NCBI GenBank assembly: GCA_035366835.1
Contig: DAOSIS010000007.1
Coordinates: forward strand, 1-64,000
Direction: 5' to 3'
DNA from: UBA6109 sp035366835
GTDB taxonomy: Bacteria; Desulfobacterota; Syntrophia; Syntrophales; UBA6109
Length of the DNA stretch: 64,000 bases
Within the stretch, counting starts at the first letter, position 1. The number at the start of each line of letters is the position of its first letter. Below are positions 1-7,797 of the stretch, in pieces. The position numbers were made by a program, and so were the translations under genes. Below the pieces are notes generated by a model. That model was not told the DNA's origin. It saw only the letters and a program-made list of their open reading frames with translations, and did no database searches.

Positions 1-74
1 GGAAACGGGGATTTCTGTCAACCTCTTTGGGGCGGGCGCTGAAGGAATGGAGGTCCCGGCGGGCGGATCGGCCG

Positions 75-518
75 TCACGGCTGCAGCAGTTCGAATCCCG
101 TCGCCGGCTCCAGCCGGCGTGTCGCGGCCGTGCCGGTCAGCTCGAAGAGGACCGCCTCCATCACGTGCCAGACCTTTACGCCGCGCCGGACGCAGCCCGT
201 GATCGTCTCCTCGTTCCGGCCGCAGGCCATGTGCATGTGGAGGACGGGGTTCCCCTTTTCGTCCGGAAAGAGGGTTCCCGTGCCCATCACCTCATGCACG
301 TTCCCGAGCACCGTCTCCATGGGCACGACGGGGCTGCTCCTGGCCTCCTCGGGACCGACGACGAGGCGGCTTCCCTTGTCGGCGCCGCCGACGGCGATGA
401 GCGCGGCGGAGCGGATGCCCTTTTCCCTTGCGAAGCCTTCGATGGCCTCGTGCAGCACATCGCCGTCCTCCAGGCGGAGAACGAAGACCCTTCCCTGCTG
501 AGCTTCCGAGTATTTCAT
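75..518 (-). CDS. PPC/DUF296 domain protein
   Basis: This 147-residue protein is a single PPC (DUF296) domain, the fold found alone in bacteria and joined to AT-hooks in plants. Seen: a short beta-rich chain with the family-like stretches GNVHEVMGTG and LHMHMACGR, the latter rich in His as in metal-binding members. A longer reading frame exists upstream, but the start at MKYSEAQQG fits the domain and leaves a single base between it and the preceding gene. It is the last gene of a minus-strand run after glutaredoxin and ferredoxin:thioredoxin reductase. Its function is unknown; a link to redox or metal sensing is only inferred from the neighbours. Confidence 0.8.
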   Translation of the reverse strand: MKYSEAQQGRVFVLRLEDGDVLHEAIEGFAREKGIRSAALIAVGGADKGSRLVVGPEEARSSPVVPMETVLGNVHEVMGTGTLFPDEKGNPVLHMHMACGRNEETITGCVRRGVKVWHVMEAVLFELTGTAATRRLEPATGFELLQP

Positions 519-519
519 A

Positions 520-855
520 TCAGAATGCGAACTTCTCCGGCGGGCGGCGCTCCGGAACGTAGGCGTGAGGGATCTTCCCCTCGTTCCATTCCCGCGAGAC
601 ATAGAGGTTGCAGTAGCAGCTTCCGAATTCCTTCACGTCCGGCTCGCGGTAGATGCAGGGGCAGACGATGTCGCGGTCCTTCTCCCGGTCGTTGGCGGCC
701 AGGCGGCAGGGACAGCACATGTAGCCGTAGCGGCTGCGGTTGAGAAGCAAACCCGCAAGGAGATCGTCGACGCGTTCCCGGTCCGCGTTGAAGAAATATC
801 CCTTCGGTTCGTGGATCTTCCGCAGCGCCTCGTAGAGCTTTTCGACGTCGTTCAT
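520..855 (-). CDS. Ferredoxin:thioredoxin reductase catalytic subunit
   Basis: This 111-residue protein matches the catalytic beta chain of ferredoxin:thioredoxin reductase, which uses a 4Fe-4S cluster and a neighbouring disulfide to pass electrons from ferredoxin to a thioredoxin-fold partner. Seen: Cys pairs C48-P-C50, C65-P-C67 and C80-Y-C82, the family layout although spacing differs slightly from the plant enzyme. No variable (alpha) chain is nearby, as is usual in anaerobes. Its ATG overlaps the stop of the glutaredoxin gene by four bases, so the two are almost certainly co-translated, and that glutaredoxin is the obvious candidate substrate (inference). Confidence 0.9.
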   Translation of the reverse strand: MNDVEKLYEALRKIHEPKGYFFNADRERVDDLLAGLLLNRSRYGYMCCPCRLAANDREKDRDIVCPCIYREPDVKEFGSCYCNLYVSREWNEGKIPHAYVPERRPPEKFAF

Positions 856-1100
856 AGACCGAGGGCCTCCCGGACCTGCTGCTCGTTGAAGCCCACGAGC
901 ACCTTGTCGCCGACAAGAATGGTCGGAAAAGTGCAGCGGGCGTTGAATTTCTTGACCTCTTCGATCGCGTCCGCGCGCTCCTGGCCCGAAAGCATGTCCA
1001 CGTCCGTGTATTCGAAGGGGATGTCATTTTCGGTGAGGAATTTCTTCGCCGCCTTGCAGTGGCTGCACGTGCTGAGCGTGTAGACTTTCACCCTATTCAT
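852..1100 (-). CDS. Glutaredoxin-like thiol protein
   Basis: This is an 82-residue glutaredoxin/NrdH-type protein. Seen: N-terminal beta strand followed by the active site C12-S-H-C15, a cis-proline motif CTFPTI, and the usual helix at the C-terminus. The start at 1100 was preferred to a longer frame because it is preceded by a strong GGGAGG ribosome site and matches the family's length. It heads a three-gene minus-strand operon with ferredoxin:thioredoxin reductase and a PPC protein. The likely role is a small dithiol carrier reduced by ferredoxin rather than by glutathione, inferred from the neighbour. Confidence 0.9.
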   Translation of the reverse strand: MNRVKVYTLSTCSHCKAAKKFLTENDIPFEYTDVDMLSGQERADAIEEVKKFNARCTFPTILVGDKVLVGFNEQQVREALGL

Positions 1101-1143
1101 ATCGTTCCCTCCCTGTCGATCCCGCGGGTCACGGCCTATCTTG

Positions 1144-2001
1144 TCAAAATTCGCCGGCAAAATCAACGGATGAACTTCTGCCTGCAAGCCCCAGAACGAA
1201 GGCATGGAACGCGAAGAGTTCCCAGGCGAAGGGGGCGTAGCCGAGGTAACCCAGGGCCGGCATCTCGAAGACCTTCAGAAATCCCACGAACGGGATCTCG
1301 TAGATCCATTTCGGATAGGAGAAGAAATTCCACATCTCCCAGAAGAAGCCGCAGACGAGGCAGCCCAGGGAAAGGGCGAGGATCGGCCGGCGGTCGCCCC
1401 GGGCGAGGAATCCCAGGAGCGTGGAATTGGCCCTCCAGGCGTTGACGGGTTCCAGGATGAAGAAGAGCGAGAGCCAGACGAAGGGGAAGAACCAGCGCGG
1501 CCAGAGGAGAAGCAGCGCGAGCATGGCCCATCCGGCGGCGAACATCCCGGCGAGGAGCGGCTGCGTAACCGCGAGGGGGGCGGCGGTCCTCATGCGCCGG
1601 ATCGGCCGCCAGGTGCCGACCAGTTCCGCCGTCCCGAAAACGGCGGGAATCACCGTCGAAAAACTGAGCGACGACAGGAGAAAGAAGCCCACCGGGCCGA
1701 CGTGCTCCTCCCCCAGGTAGATCCAGTTTCCCGTCCGCCAGTTGACGAATTCGAAGAGCCACCAGGCGAGGACCGAGACGGGGAACATGCCCGCGTATCC
1801 GGCGGGATCCCGGGAGAAGGGCGAGGAGCCCTTGCGGAAGGAGACGGCGGCGTCGACGGCCAGGCAGTAGCCCAGCCAGAGGGGGAAGAAGGCCCAGTGG
1901 GTCCTCGGGCCGGTCAGCAGCCAGTTGAGCGGCCAGAAAACGGTGATCAGGGCGAGTCCGGCCCAGCCGCGCAGGGGCCAGCGGCGGTGCGATTCCGTCA
2001 T
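1144..2001 (-). CDS. Multi-pass membrane protein, unknown function
   Basis: This 285-residue protein is strongly hydrophobic, with roughly eight predicted membrane segments rich in Trp and Phe. The first follows a short basic N-terminus (about residues 12-30) and the last ends near the C-terminus. Aromatic clusters such as FFWEMWNFFSYPKW and LAWWLFEFVNWRTGNW look conserved but I do not recognise the family. The start at MTESHRRW was chosen because a hydrophilic, basic N-terminus then leads into the first helix. It ends 43 bases upstream of the glutaredoxin gene and may share its transcript. Confidence 0.65.
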   Translation of the reverse strand: MTESHRRWPLRGWAGLALITVFWPLNWLLTGPRTHWAFFPLWLGYCLAVDAAVSFRKGSSPFSRDPAGYAGMFPVSVLAWWLFEFVNWRTGNWIYLGEEHVGPVGFFLLSSLSFSTVIPAVFGTAELVGTWRPIRRMRTAAPLAVTQPLLAGMFAAGWAMLALLLLWPRWFFPFVWLSLFFILEPVNAWRANSTLLGFLARGDRRPILALSLGCLVCGFFWEMWNFFSYPKWIYEIPFVGFLKVFEMPALGYLGYAPFAWELFAFHAFVLGLAGRSSSVDFAGEF

Positions 2002-2323
2002 GGACGGGTCTCCTCGAAAGATGCCGGAATTATCGACCCGGCGGAAGAAACTGTCAAGAAAGGCGCCTCGGGAAAATGCCTCCTGATACATGCTCTTTCA
2101 GGCATTTGTGCCGAAATTGCTCATGTCTGCCTGGATTTCCAGTTGCAGGGTGCGGCGCCAGAGCTCCCTGAGTTCCGGTAGATCTTCTCAGTCGGGATGC
2201 CTGGATCCGTTTCCGTGAGATCCCGATGATCGGAGTCTCCGTGAAGACCTTTTGCATGACATTTCCGGGAGGCATTCCATCGGAGGATGCCTCTTTGGCA
2301 TCTCCGTCTCTCGAGGACGCTTA
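2002..2323. other. Intergenic region with one hairpin
   Basis: No gene is supported here; the short frames have no family features. It holds an inverted repeat, GAGGCAT at 2269-2275 and ATGCCTC at 2287-2293. The repeat lies just beyond the stop of the large gene that ends at 2324 and could help end its transcript, although no clear T-run follows on that strand. Confidence 0.4.
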
Positions 2324-5300
2324 CTACGGCTCTGATCGGCACCGCCCTTCCGATGATAGAATTCTTTTGAGCGATTGAAGGTATCGCTCACTATGCGAAA
2401 GATAGAATGCCAGCGCCCGGCCGAAATGGCGGCCGACGAGACCGTCGAGCAACATTTCGGAAACCTCACGTTTCCTTTCCAAAACTCTTTGAACTGTAAA
2501 GATCACGCGCCTTTCGTCCCGTGACATCGGGCGGATGAAATGCCTTAGCGCTGTTTCCGCTCGAGGTTGATACATCCAGAAATACAGCAGATCCAAGGCA
2601 TTGATGATCAATCGCCGCTCCATGTCACGGCTCTTGCTGCGGAGAATGCTGAGAAATTCCTTTGGATCTTCCATCAGCGTGGCGAGATTCTCCTCGGGAT
2701 AGAGCGCGTCGACCTGCTTCAGCTTTTCCCGGTAGTCGAGCAGCCGGAGCTTCAGATTTTTCTGCCGGTCGGCCGCTCCTTCGATGACGGCGGCAACGAG
2801 GTTCGATGCGGTTTTCGATATCACCGCCGCCCACAGCTGTAGGCCGGCGTTGATCTCCGCCATGGCCATGCCCGCGGCGCACAGGGATTTCAGGATGAGG
2901 CCGTTCAGCGCGAAGGCCAGGGGGATGGACAGCATCGTGCGGAAGAAATTTCCCACGATCGCCGCCCGGGGCAGACCCCGGAACGCGTTGTGGCTGGAGA
3001 TATACATCCCGTTGGCCAAGGCCATCGCCGAGTACAGGAGGAGGGGATTGGTCGCCGTCGTGATGTTCAGCCTGTCGGCCAGGAGAACGGTCTTGACCAG
3101 GTAATCCAAGAGCGGCACGGAAAAGCCGGTGAAGAGCAGCGAATCGGCCACCCGGCTCCACGAGACCAGGTCGTTCCACTTGAGGAGGGAAGACCGGAAA
3201 AGCCCGCCGCCGCCGACGACGGACTGCGTGATGTTCCGCAGCCCCGTGATGGCGAACCAGATGACGGCCCCGAAGTAGGCCAGCAGCCACCAGTCCTTGG
3301 TGAGATAGAAGGTGAAAAAGGCGGGGATGAATCCCAGGACCACCTTCGCCAGATTCCTCAGGGGGGTGTTGATGCATGTCCACCCCGGATTTTCCGTCCT
3401 GGCCGCCGGTCCGGCTCCGATCGGGACGGAGAACTGGTTGTCGATCGCCTCGGGCAATCCTCCCAGCGAAGCGATGTTTCCCTTTTCCGCCAGGTGCGTC
3501 GTGTTCGGGAACACCTTCCAGTTTTCGCTGCGAGTGAAGGCATAGGCGTTCAGAAAGGGGATCCGGCGCAGCAGGCGGAAGAAAAGCCCGACAGCCCGGC
3601 TTCTGACGATCCGCGGCGCGAAGGTGACGTTGAGACAGGCCATAGTCCTCACGGGAAGCGCCCGCTGCGCGTCCTTCCGGATCGCCTTCCGGGAGCGGGC
3701 CGTCAGCGTGGGGACCACCACCAGTCCCATGCCCCGGGAGTGGCGCGAGCGCCCCATCGAATCGCTTCCCAGCCGGCTGCGCAGGCGGTTGTATCGGTAG
3801 AAGCTCTGCAGCCGCTGCACGTCGTACAGGATCTTCCGGAATTTCTCGGCGCGGCCGCCGTCGCCGCCTTCGGCGATCGTCCGGAGCATGCCCTGGACCA
3901 GCCGCTTCGCCTCCACGACGCTGCCGTCGTTGAGCACCAGCCGTATCCGGTTGATGGATTCGCGATGCTCCGTGCGGCCCTGAGACCAGTCCTTGAGATT
4001 GAAAATCTCCAGGTGGGTGATGCCGCCTTCTCCGTCGTACAGGACTTCGAGCACGTCTTCGGGAGACAGGTTGGATGGGTTCAGGGTGATGTAGGAGCGG
4101 CAGGGCAGGCCGTGCAGCTTGTCCAGGAGTTCCCGCGGCACCAGCCGCAGCGACGGAGGGGCGTCCCTGTCCTCGCCGGGCGTCCAGATGTCCGACAGGT
4201 GAGGATTCGCCCTGGGGCGGAGATAGCGGTCGACGATCTCCTCCGGAATGAAGCTGTTCATGGATGCGACGGCCGCCCGGATCTTCTCCCGTTCCCCGCC
4301 GTCGGCGTTCCGGTAGGCCTCGGACAGCGCAGCGACGCGGCGGGACATGGGCGGCAGAAATACGGCATGGATGAATTCCGCCAGATGCACGAGCGAAGGC
4401 TGCGCCTTGCCGACAAAGGCCAGGAATTCCCGTTCCTCCAGCGGCGGCACGGAAAGGCCGTAGGCATCGTTGATGGAGGCCAGATGGATCCGGTTGAAGC
4501 TGTGCAGCAGGGACAGGACCCATCGCGAACGGTGCTCGGAGACGGCGCGGCCTTCCTCCATGAACCGCCGTACGGCCGGTTCGTCCAGGAAGGTCAGGAA
4601 ATCCTTGTGGTGGTTGAATCCGCGCGGGATCCACACCAGGTGGACGTACTTGTCGCGGAAGCTGGACGAGAGCTGCACACCGATGCGGAGCTTCATGCCC
4701 ATGATCTCCGCGGCCTGAAGAAGTTCCGTCGCCGCCTCCGGCGAGATGTAGTTGTAGTAGATCACGCAGAGATAGCGGATGCCCTTGATCCAGGCGTCCA
4801 TGATGAGGTGGGTCGGGGACTTCCGGCCCTTGGTGTTGGCGTCGTGCACGTGGTCGTCGAAGGCGAGCTGGTTCCATGCCTCGGGCATTTCAATGAGGCC
4901 GTACTTGGAAATCTGTCCGCGGAGCAGCCGCGGGTTGCCCGAAGCCGCATTCCGGAAATCCTGCGCCAGGAGGAGCTGCCGTTTCTCGTCGCCGTGCGCG
5001 CGCACGAATTCCTTCATGATCTGCAGCATAACGCGGGCGGCGTTGTATCGCAGATTGAACGTGGTGTCGCGCATCAATTCATCGTGCACGACCCGGAGTG
5101 CCCGCACCCGCTCCTCCGATGATTCCTTCTCGAGAGACTCCAGAAGATCGATCATGGCATAGGCGATGCGAAGGGATCTCGGGGCCCCCATCTCCTTGAT
5201 TCCGCGGGGATGAAGGTAGGGGTCGAACAGCTCACGAAATTGCTGCTGGCGTTTGTCGCGCAGGAGAAGCTTGTCCACGGTCTCGATCAGATCGTAGTCC

Positions 5301-5338
5301 TCGGCGTTGAAAAGCAGTCTGCAACGATTCGCTTTCAT
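2324..5338 (-). CDS. Large unrecognised protein with membrane-embedded C-terminal part
   Basis: This is a 1004-residue protein that I cannot assign to a family. Residues 1 to about 650 are soluble and mixed alpha/beta, with stretches such as YITLNPSNLSPEDVLEVLYD and THLEIFNLKDWSQG, and a basic Arg-rich patch around residues 520-560. About residues 690-850 contain at least four hydrophobic segments (for example NLAKVVLGFIPAFFTFYL and IVGNFFRTMLSIPLAFAL). The last 130 residues are charged and helical. The start is the ATG at 5338; a longer frame begins at 5398. It is a lone gene flanked by intergenic hairpins. It resembles neither a transporter nor an enzyme class that I can name. Confidence 0.75.
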   Translation of the reverse strand: MKANRCRLLFNAEDYDLIETVDKLLLRDKRQQQFRELFDPYLHPRGIKEMGAPRSLRIAYAMIDLLESLEKESSEERVRALRVVHDELMRDTTFNLRYNAARVMLQIMKEFVRAHGDEKRQLLLAQDFRNAASGNPRLLRGQISKYGLIEMPEAWNQLAFDDHVHDANTKGRKSPTHLIMDAWIKGIRYLCVIYYNYISPEAATELLQAAEIMGMKLRIGVQLSSSFRDKYVHLVWIPRGFNHHKDFLTFLDEPAVRRFMEEGRAVSEHRSRWVLSLLHSFNRIHLASINDAYGLSVPPLEEREFLAFVGKAQPSLVHLAEFIHAVFLPPMSRRVAALSEAYRNADGGEREKIRAAVASMNSFIPEEIVDRYLRPRANPHLSDIWTPGEDRDAPPSLRLVPRELLDKLHGLPCRSYITLNPSNLSPEDVLEVLYDGEGGITHLEIFNLKDWSQGRTEHRESINRIRLVLNDGSVVEAKRLVQGMLRTIAEGGDGGRAEKFRKILYDVQRLQSFYRYNRLRSRLGSDSMGRSRHSRGMGLVVVPTLTARSRKAIRKDAQRALPVRTMACLNVTFAPRIVRSRAVGLFFRLLRRIPFLNAYAFTRSENWKVFPNTTHLAEKGNIASLGGLPEAIDNQFSVPIGAGPAARTENPGWTCINTPLRNLAKVVLGFIPAFFTFYLTKDWWLLAYFGAVIWFAITGLRNITQSVVGGGGLFRSSLLKWNDLVSWSRVADSLLFTGFSVPLLDYLVKTVLLADRLNITTATNPLLLYSAMALANGMYISSHNAFRGLPRAAIVGNFFRTMLSIPLAFALNGLILKSLCAAGMAMAEINAGLQLWAAVISKTASNLVAAVIEGAADRQKNLKLRLLDYREKLKQVDALYPEENLATLMEDPKEFLSILRSKSRDMERRLIINALDLLYFWMYQPRAETALRHFIRPMSRDERRVIFTVQRVLERKREVSEMLLDGLVGRHFGRALAFYLSHSERYLQSLKRILSSEGRCRSEP

Positions 5339-5442
5339 AAACTCAGGACCTCGTCCTTGCAGGAGCAGGAGATACGCCGGCCATTGACAAGATACCAATA
5401 ACTTTCAGCGATGGTCAGGGAGATCAGTGGGGATGGGACTGT

Positions 5443-5480
5443 CAAGTCATGAAATGACTCTTCTCGTATGTCATGACTTG
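5443..5480. promoter_or_regulatory. Perfect 10-bp inverted repeat
   Basis: CAAGTCATGA at 5443-5452 is repeated inverted as TCATGACTTG at 5471-5480, separated by 18 bases. It lies between the end of the rnk-like gene and the start of the large unknown gene, about 105 bases upstream of the latter's ATG. It could be an operator for that gene or a hairpin; there is no T-run, so a simple terminator is less likely. Confidence 0.45.
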
Positions 5481-5596
5481 CGTCGGGAGCAGAGAATATG
5501 CACAAGCGCGATGCCTTTGGCCCTCTTTCATGAACTGAGAAAGATCTCGCGAAAAAATCTGCAGCGTCGAATCTCCCGATATCGTTCCTTTAAGAA

Positions 5597-6007
5597 TCAT
5601 GATATTTTCGCAGCCTGCGGCTGATACTTTACTCCCAGAATTTTGAAGCGCCTCGTCCCGAAGGGGACTGTCCATTCGACGACATCACCTACACGATATC
5701 CGAGCAGCGCCGTGCCGACAGGGGCCAGTATGGAGATCCTGTTTTCTGCGATATCTGCATGAATCGGGAAAACGATCTCGTAGGTCATTTCCTCTTCAGA
5801 CGCGAGGTCACGAATGCGGACGGCGGATCCCACTGTGACGACGTCCTCCGGAATCGATTCCAGGTCGACGACCATCGCCTTGTCCAACTCCTTTTCCAGG
5901 CTGTTCAGATTCGTTTTCGCATCTGCGCTGCCTTCTCGAATGCCCGCAATCAAATTTCGGAGTTTCTCCAGATCGGATGTCGTAATGATTATGACTTTTT
6001 CTTTCAT
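5597..6007 (-). CDS. rnk: Rnk/GreA-type RNA polymerase-binding factor
   Basis: This protein of about 136 residues resembles Rnk, a GreA/GreB relative that binds RNA polymerase and is named for its effect on nucleoside diphosphate kinase. Seen: a short N-terminal helical pair in place of the long Gre coiled coil, then the C-terminal FKBP-like domain with ILAPVGTALLGYRVGDVVEW, which is typical of Gre/Rnk. The ATG at 6007 matches Rnk starts; a GTG at 6025 in the same frame has an equally good ribosome site. It is the last gene of the transhydrogenase operon, 30-48 bases after pntB, which is an unusual partner. Confidence 0.8.
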   Translation of the reverse strand: MKEKVIIITTSDLEKLRNLIAGIREGSADAKTNLNSLEKELDKAMVVDLESIPEDVVTVGSAVRIRDLASEEEMTYEIVFPIHADIAENRISILAPVGTALLGYRVGDVVEWTVPFGTRRFKILGVKYQPQAAKIS

Positions 6008-6055
6008 GCCAGCATTCTTCTCCACGCCCCTTGACTCCTCTCAAAGTGTTCGCTC

Positions 6056-7468
6056 CTATGTCGCCTCTTCCAAGATAGGACGGAGCGTTTTTTTTGCGTC
6101 CCCCAACATCATGATCGTATTGCCGCTTCGATACAAAGGATTTTCAACGCCGGAGTAGCCCGGCCGTTCGTCGAGATTGAAGACGACGACATTTCTGGCT
6201 TCGTGCACGAGCAGAATGGGCATGCCCGAAATCGGTGTGCCGGGAACATGAATGGCCGCGGAGTTGACGACATCACAGGCGCCGATGACCAGAGCCAGAT
6301 CCGTCTCACGGAATTCCGGATTGACCTCGTCCATTTCTCTGAGCATCTCGTAGTCCACATCGGCCTCGGCCAGAAGAACGTTCATATGCCCGGGCATTCT
6401 GCCGGCGACGGGATGGATGGCGAATTTCACGTCCTTCCCCATGCCGATGAGCTTTTTCGCCAAAGCGACCACTTCGAACTGAGCCTGGGCGATCGCCATG
6501 CCGTAGCCGGGGACCATCACCACCTTTTTCGCGCTTTTCAGCGCGGCAAGAACCCGATCCACGTTCCCGCCCGGATCGGCATCGGACGATGGCGGCATAT
6601 CCACCGCCGGGGGTGCGCAAGAGGCTTCACGAACGGGCGGCGCCGCCGCGGGCGATGGAAACCGTATGGCGGAGAGCAGGAACACTTTCAAAACGGACCG
6701 GTTCATGGCTTTGCACATCACGTGCGTCAGAATCGACCCGGACGCCGCGACCGTGGCGCCGCAGGCGATGAGAAGCCTGTTTTCGATGGCGATTCCGCAG
6801 AAGGCCGCGGCCAGTCCCGCCGTCGCGTTCAGAAAGGAGATGAGAACCGGCATGTCCGCACCGCCGATCCTCATGGAAAAGACGATCCCCAGCGATACGG
6901 ACAAGAGGATGAGGAACAAAAGATCGTAACGGATTCCGGTGTCGCCCCATCCGACACCGAGGACGCCTGTGACGAGGATTGCAAGGATATTGACCGTCAG
7001 CAGGACGCCGTGTGCGGGAAGAATCCGCGGCGTCTGCCGGATCTTGTTGGCGAGTTTCCCGCCCGCTATGAGACTGGCGCTGAATGTCGCCGCGCCGACG
7101 GTCAGACCGATCAAACCGGAAATTTCGCCGAGCCCTGTGACACCGGCCGGTCTGTGCGAGAGTTCCACAAAGGAAATGAGAAATGCGGCAACTCCCCCTC
7201 CGCCGTGCTGAAAGGCCACCATCGCCGGAATCCGGATCATGCTGACCCGCATGGCAATGATGTATCCGGCGGACGCTCCCGCCAATCCTGCCGCCGCAGC
7301 GATCCCCGGACTCACCAAGGCGTTTCGCCAGAGCACCAGCAACAACGCCGCCATCAAGGCCAATGCGGCGGCAAGATTTCCCGACTTGGCCCCCCGCGGT
7401 GTGCGGAACTGCCGGAAAGCGGCGAGAAGAGTCAGAATCACCGCCAGGTCGATGAGGAACCCGCTCAT
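6056..7468 (-). CDS. pntB: NAD(P) transhydrogenase subunit beta
   Basis: This 470-residue PntB is the part of the proton-translocating transhydrogenase that binds NADP(H) and moves protons while passing hydride between NADH and NADP+. Seen: nine or so membrane helices in residues 1-275 (domain II), a Pro/Ala-rich linker, then the NADP-binding domain III with the hallmark VPGYGMAIAQAQ and HPVAGRMPGHMNVLLAEA. Length matches the family. It follows the separate PntA membrane subunit by 20 bases, so the enzyme is the three-polypeptide type (alpha1, alpha2, beta). In anaerobes it would adjust the NADPH/NADH balance at the expense of, or to generate, proton motive force. Confidence 0.95.
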   Translation of the reverse strand: MSGFLIDLAVILTLLAAFRQFRTPRGAKSGNLAAALALMAALLLVLWRNALVSPGIAAAAGLAGASAGYIIAMRVSMIRIPAMVAFQHGGGGVAAFLISFVELSHRPAGVTGLGEISGLIGLTVGAATFSASLIAGGKLANKIRQTPRILPAHGVLLTVNILAILVTGVLGVGWGDTGIRYDLLFLILLSVSLGIVFSMRIGGADMPVLISFLNATAGLAAAFCGIAIENRLLIACGATVAASGSILTHVMCKAMNRSVLKVFLLSAIRFPSPAAAPPVREASCAPPAVDMPPSSDADPGGNVDRVLAALKSAKKVVMVPGYGMAIAQAQFEVVALAKKLIGMGKDVKFAIHPVAGRMPGHMNVLLAEADVDYEMLREMDEVNPEFRETDLALVIGACDVVNSAAIHVPGTPISGMPILLVHEARNVVVFNLDERPGYSGVENPLYRSGNTIMMLGDAKKTLRPILEEAT

Positions 7469-7488
7469 GTTGTCCCCTCGTTCAATCT

Positions 7489-7773
7489 TCAGGAATTCGT
7501 TTTGAAGAGTCTGAGCATTCTGTCCGTGATGGCAAACCCACCGATGAGATTGAAAGCGGCGGCGACAAGGGCTACGGCGCCAAGAATCGTTTCGGTTGTC
7601 CCGTAGGAACCGGCAAAGACCATTACGGCACCCAGGATGGTCACAGCGGAAATCGCATTGGTCATCGACATCAGCGGGGTATGCAGAAGCGGTGGAACCC
7701 TCGAAATAAAAAAGTAGCCGACAACAAATGAGAATACGAATACTCCGAGCATCAGCAGTATGTCCGCCATCAT
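7489..7773 (-). CDS. pntA2: NAD(P) transhydrogenase alpha2 (membrane) subunit
   Basis: This 94-residue membrane protein corresponds to the C-terminal membrane domain of E. coli PntA, encoded separately here. Seen: three or four hydrophobic helices and the family stretch HTPLMSMTNAISA, which begins the conserved membrane core. A Met-Met start gives 7773 or 7770. It sits between the soluble alpha1 gene (24 bases upstream) and pntB. Split alpha subunits occur in many alpha- and deltaproteobacteria, so this is normal and not a frameshift. Confidence 0.93.
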   Translation of the reverse strand: MMADILLMLGVFVFSFVVGYFFISRVPPLLHTPLMSMTNAISAVTILGAVMVFAGSYGTTETILGAVALVAAAFNLIGGFAITDRMLRLFKTNS

Positions 7774-7797
7774 TTCCCTCCTCCAAAAACCTTGCGA

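Noticed and set aside
84..104. GTTCGAATCC, as in a tRNA T-arm
   Set aside because: It is within the coding end of the PPC protein, and no acceptor or anticodon arm can be formed around it.
2625..5122. Long open frames on both strands opposite the 1004-codon gene
   Set aside because: They have Arg/Pro/His-rich composition typical of shadow frames in high-GC DNA, with no ribosome sites or motifs.
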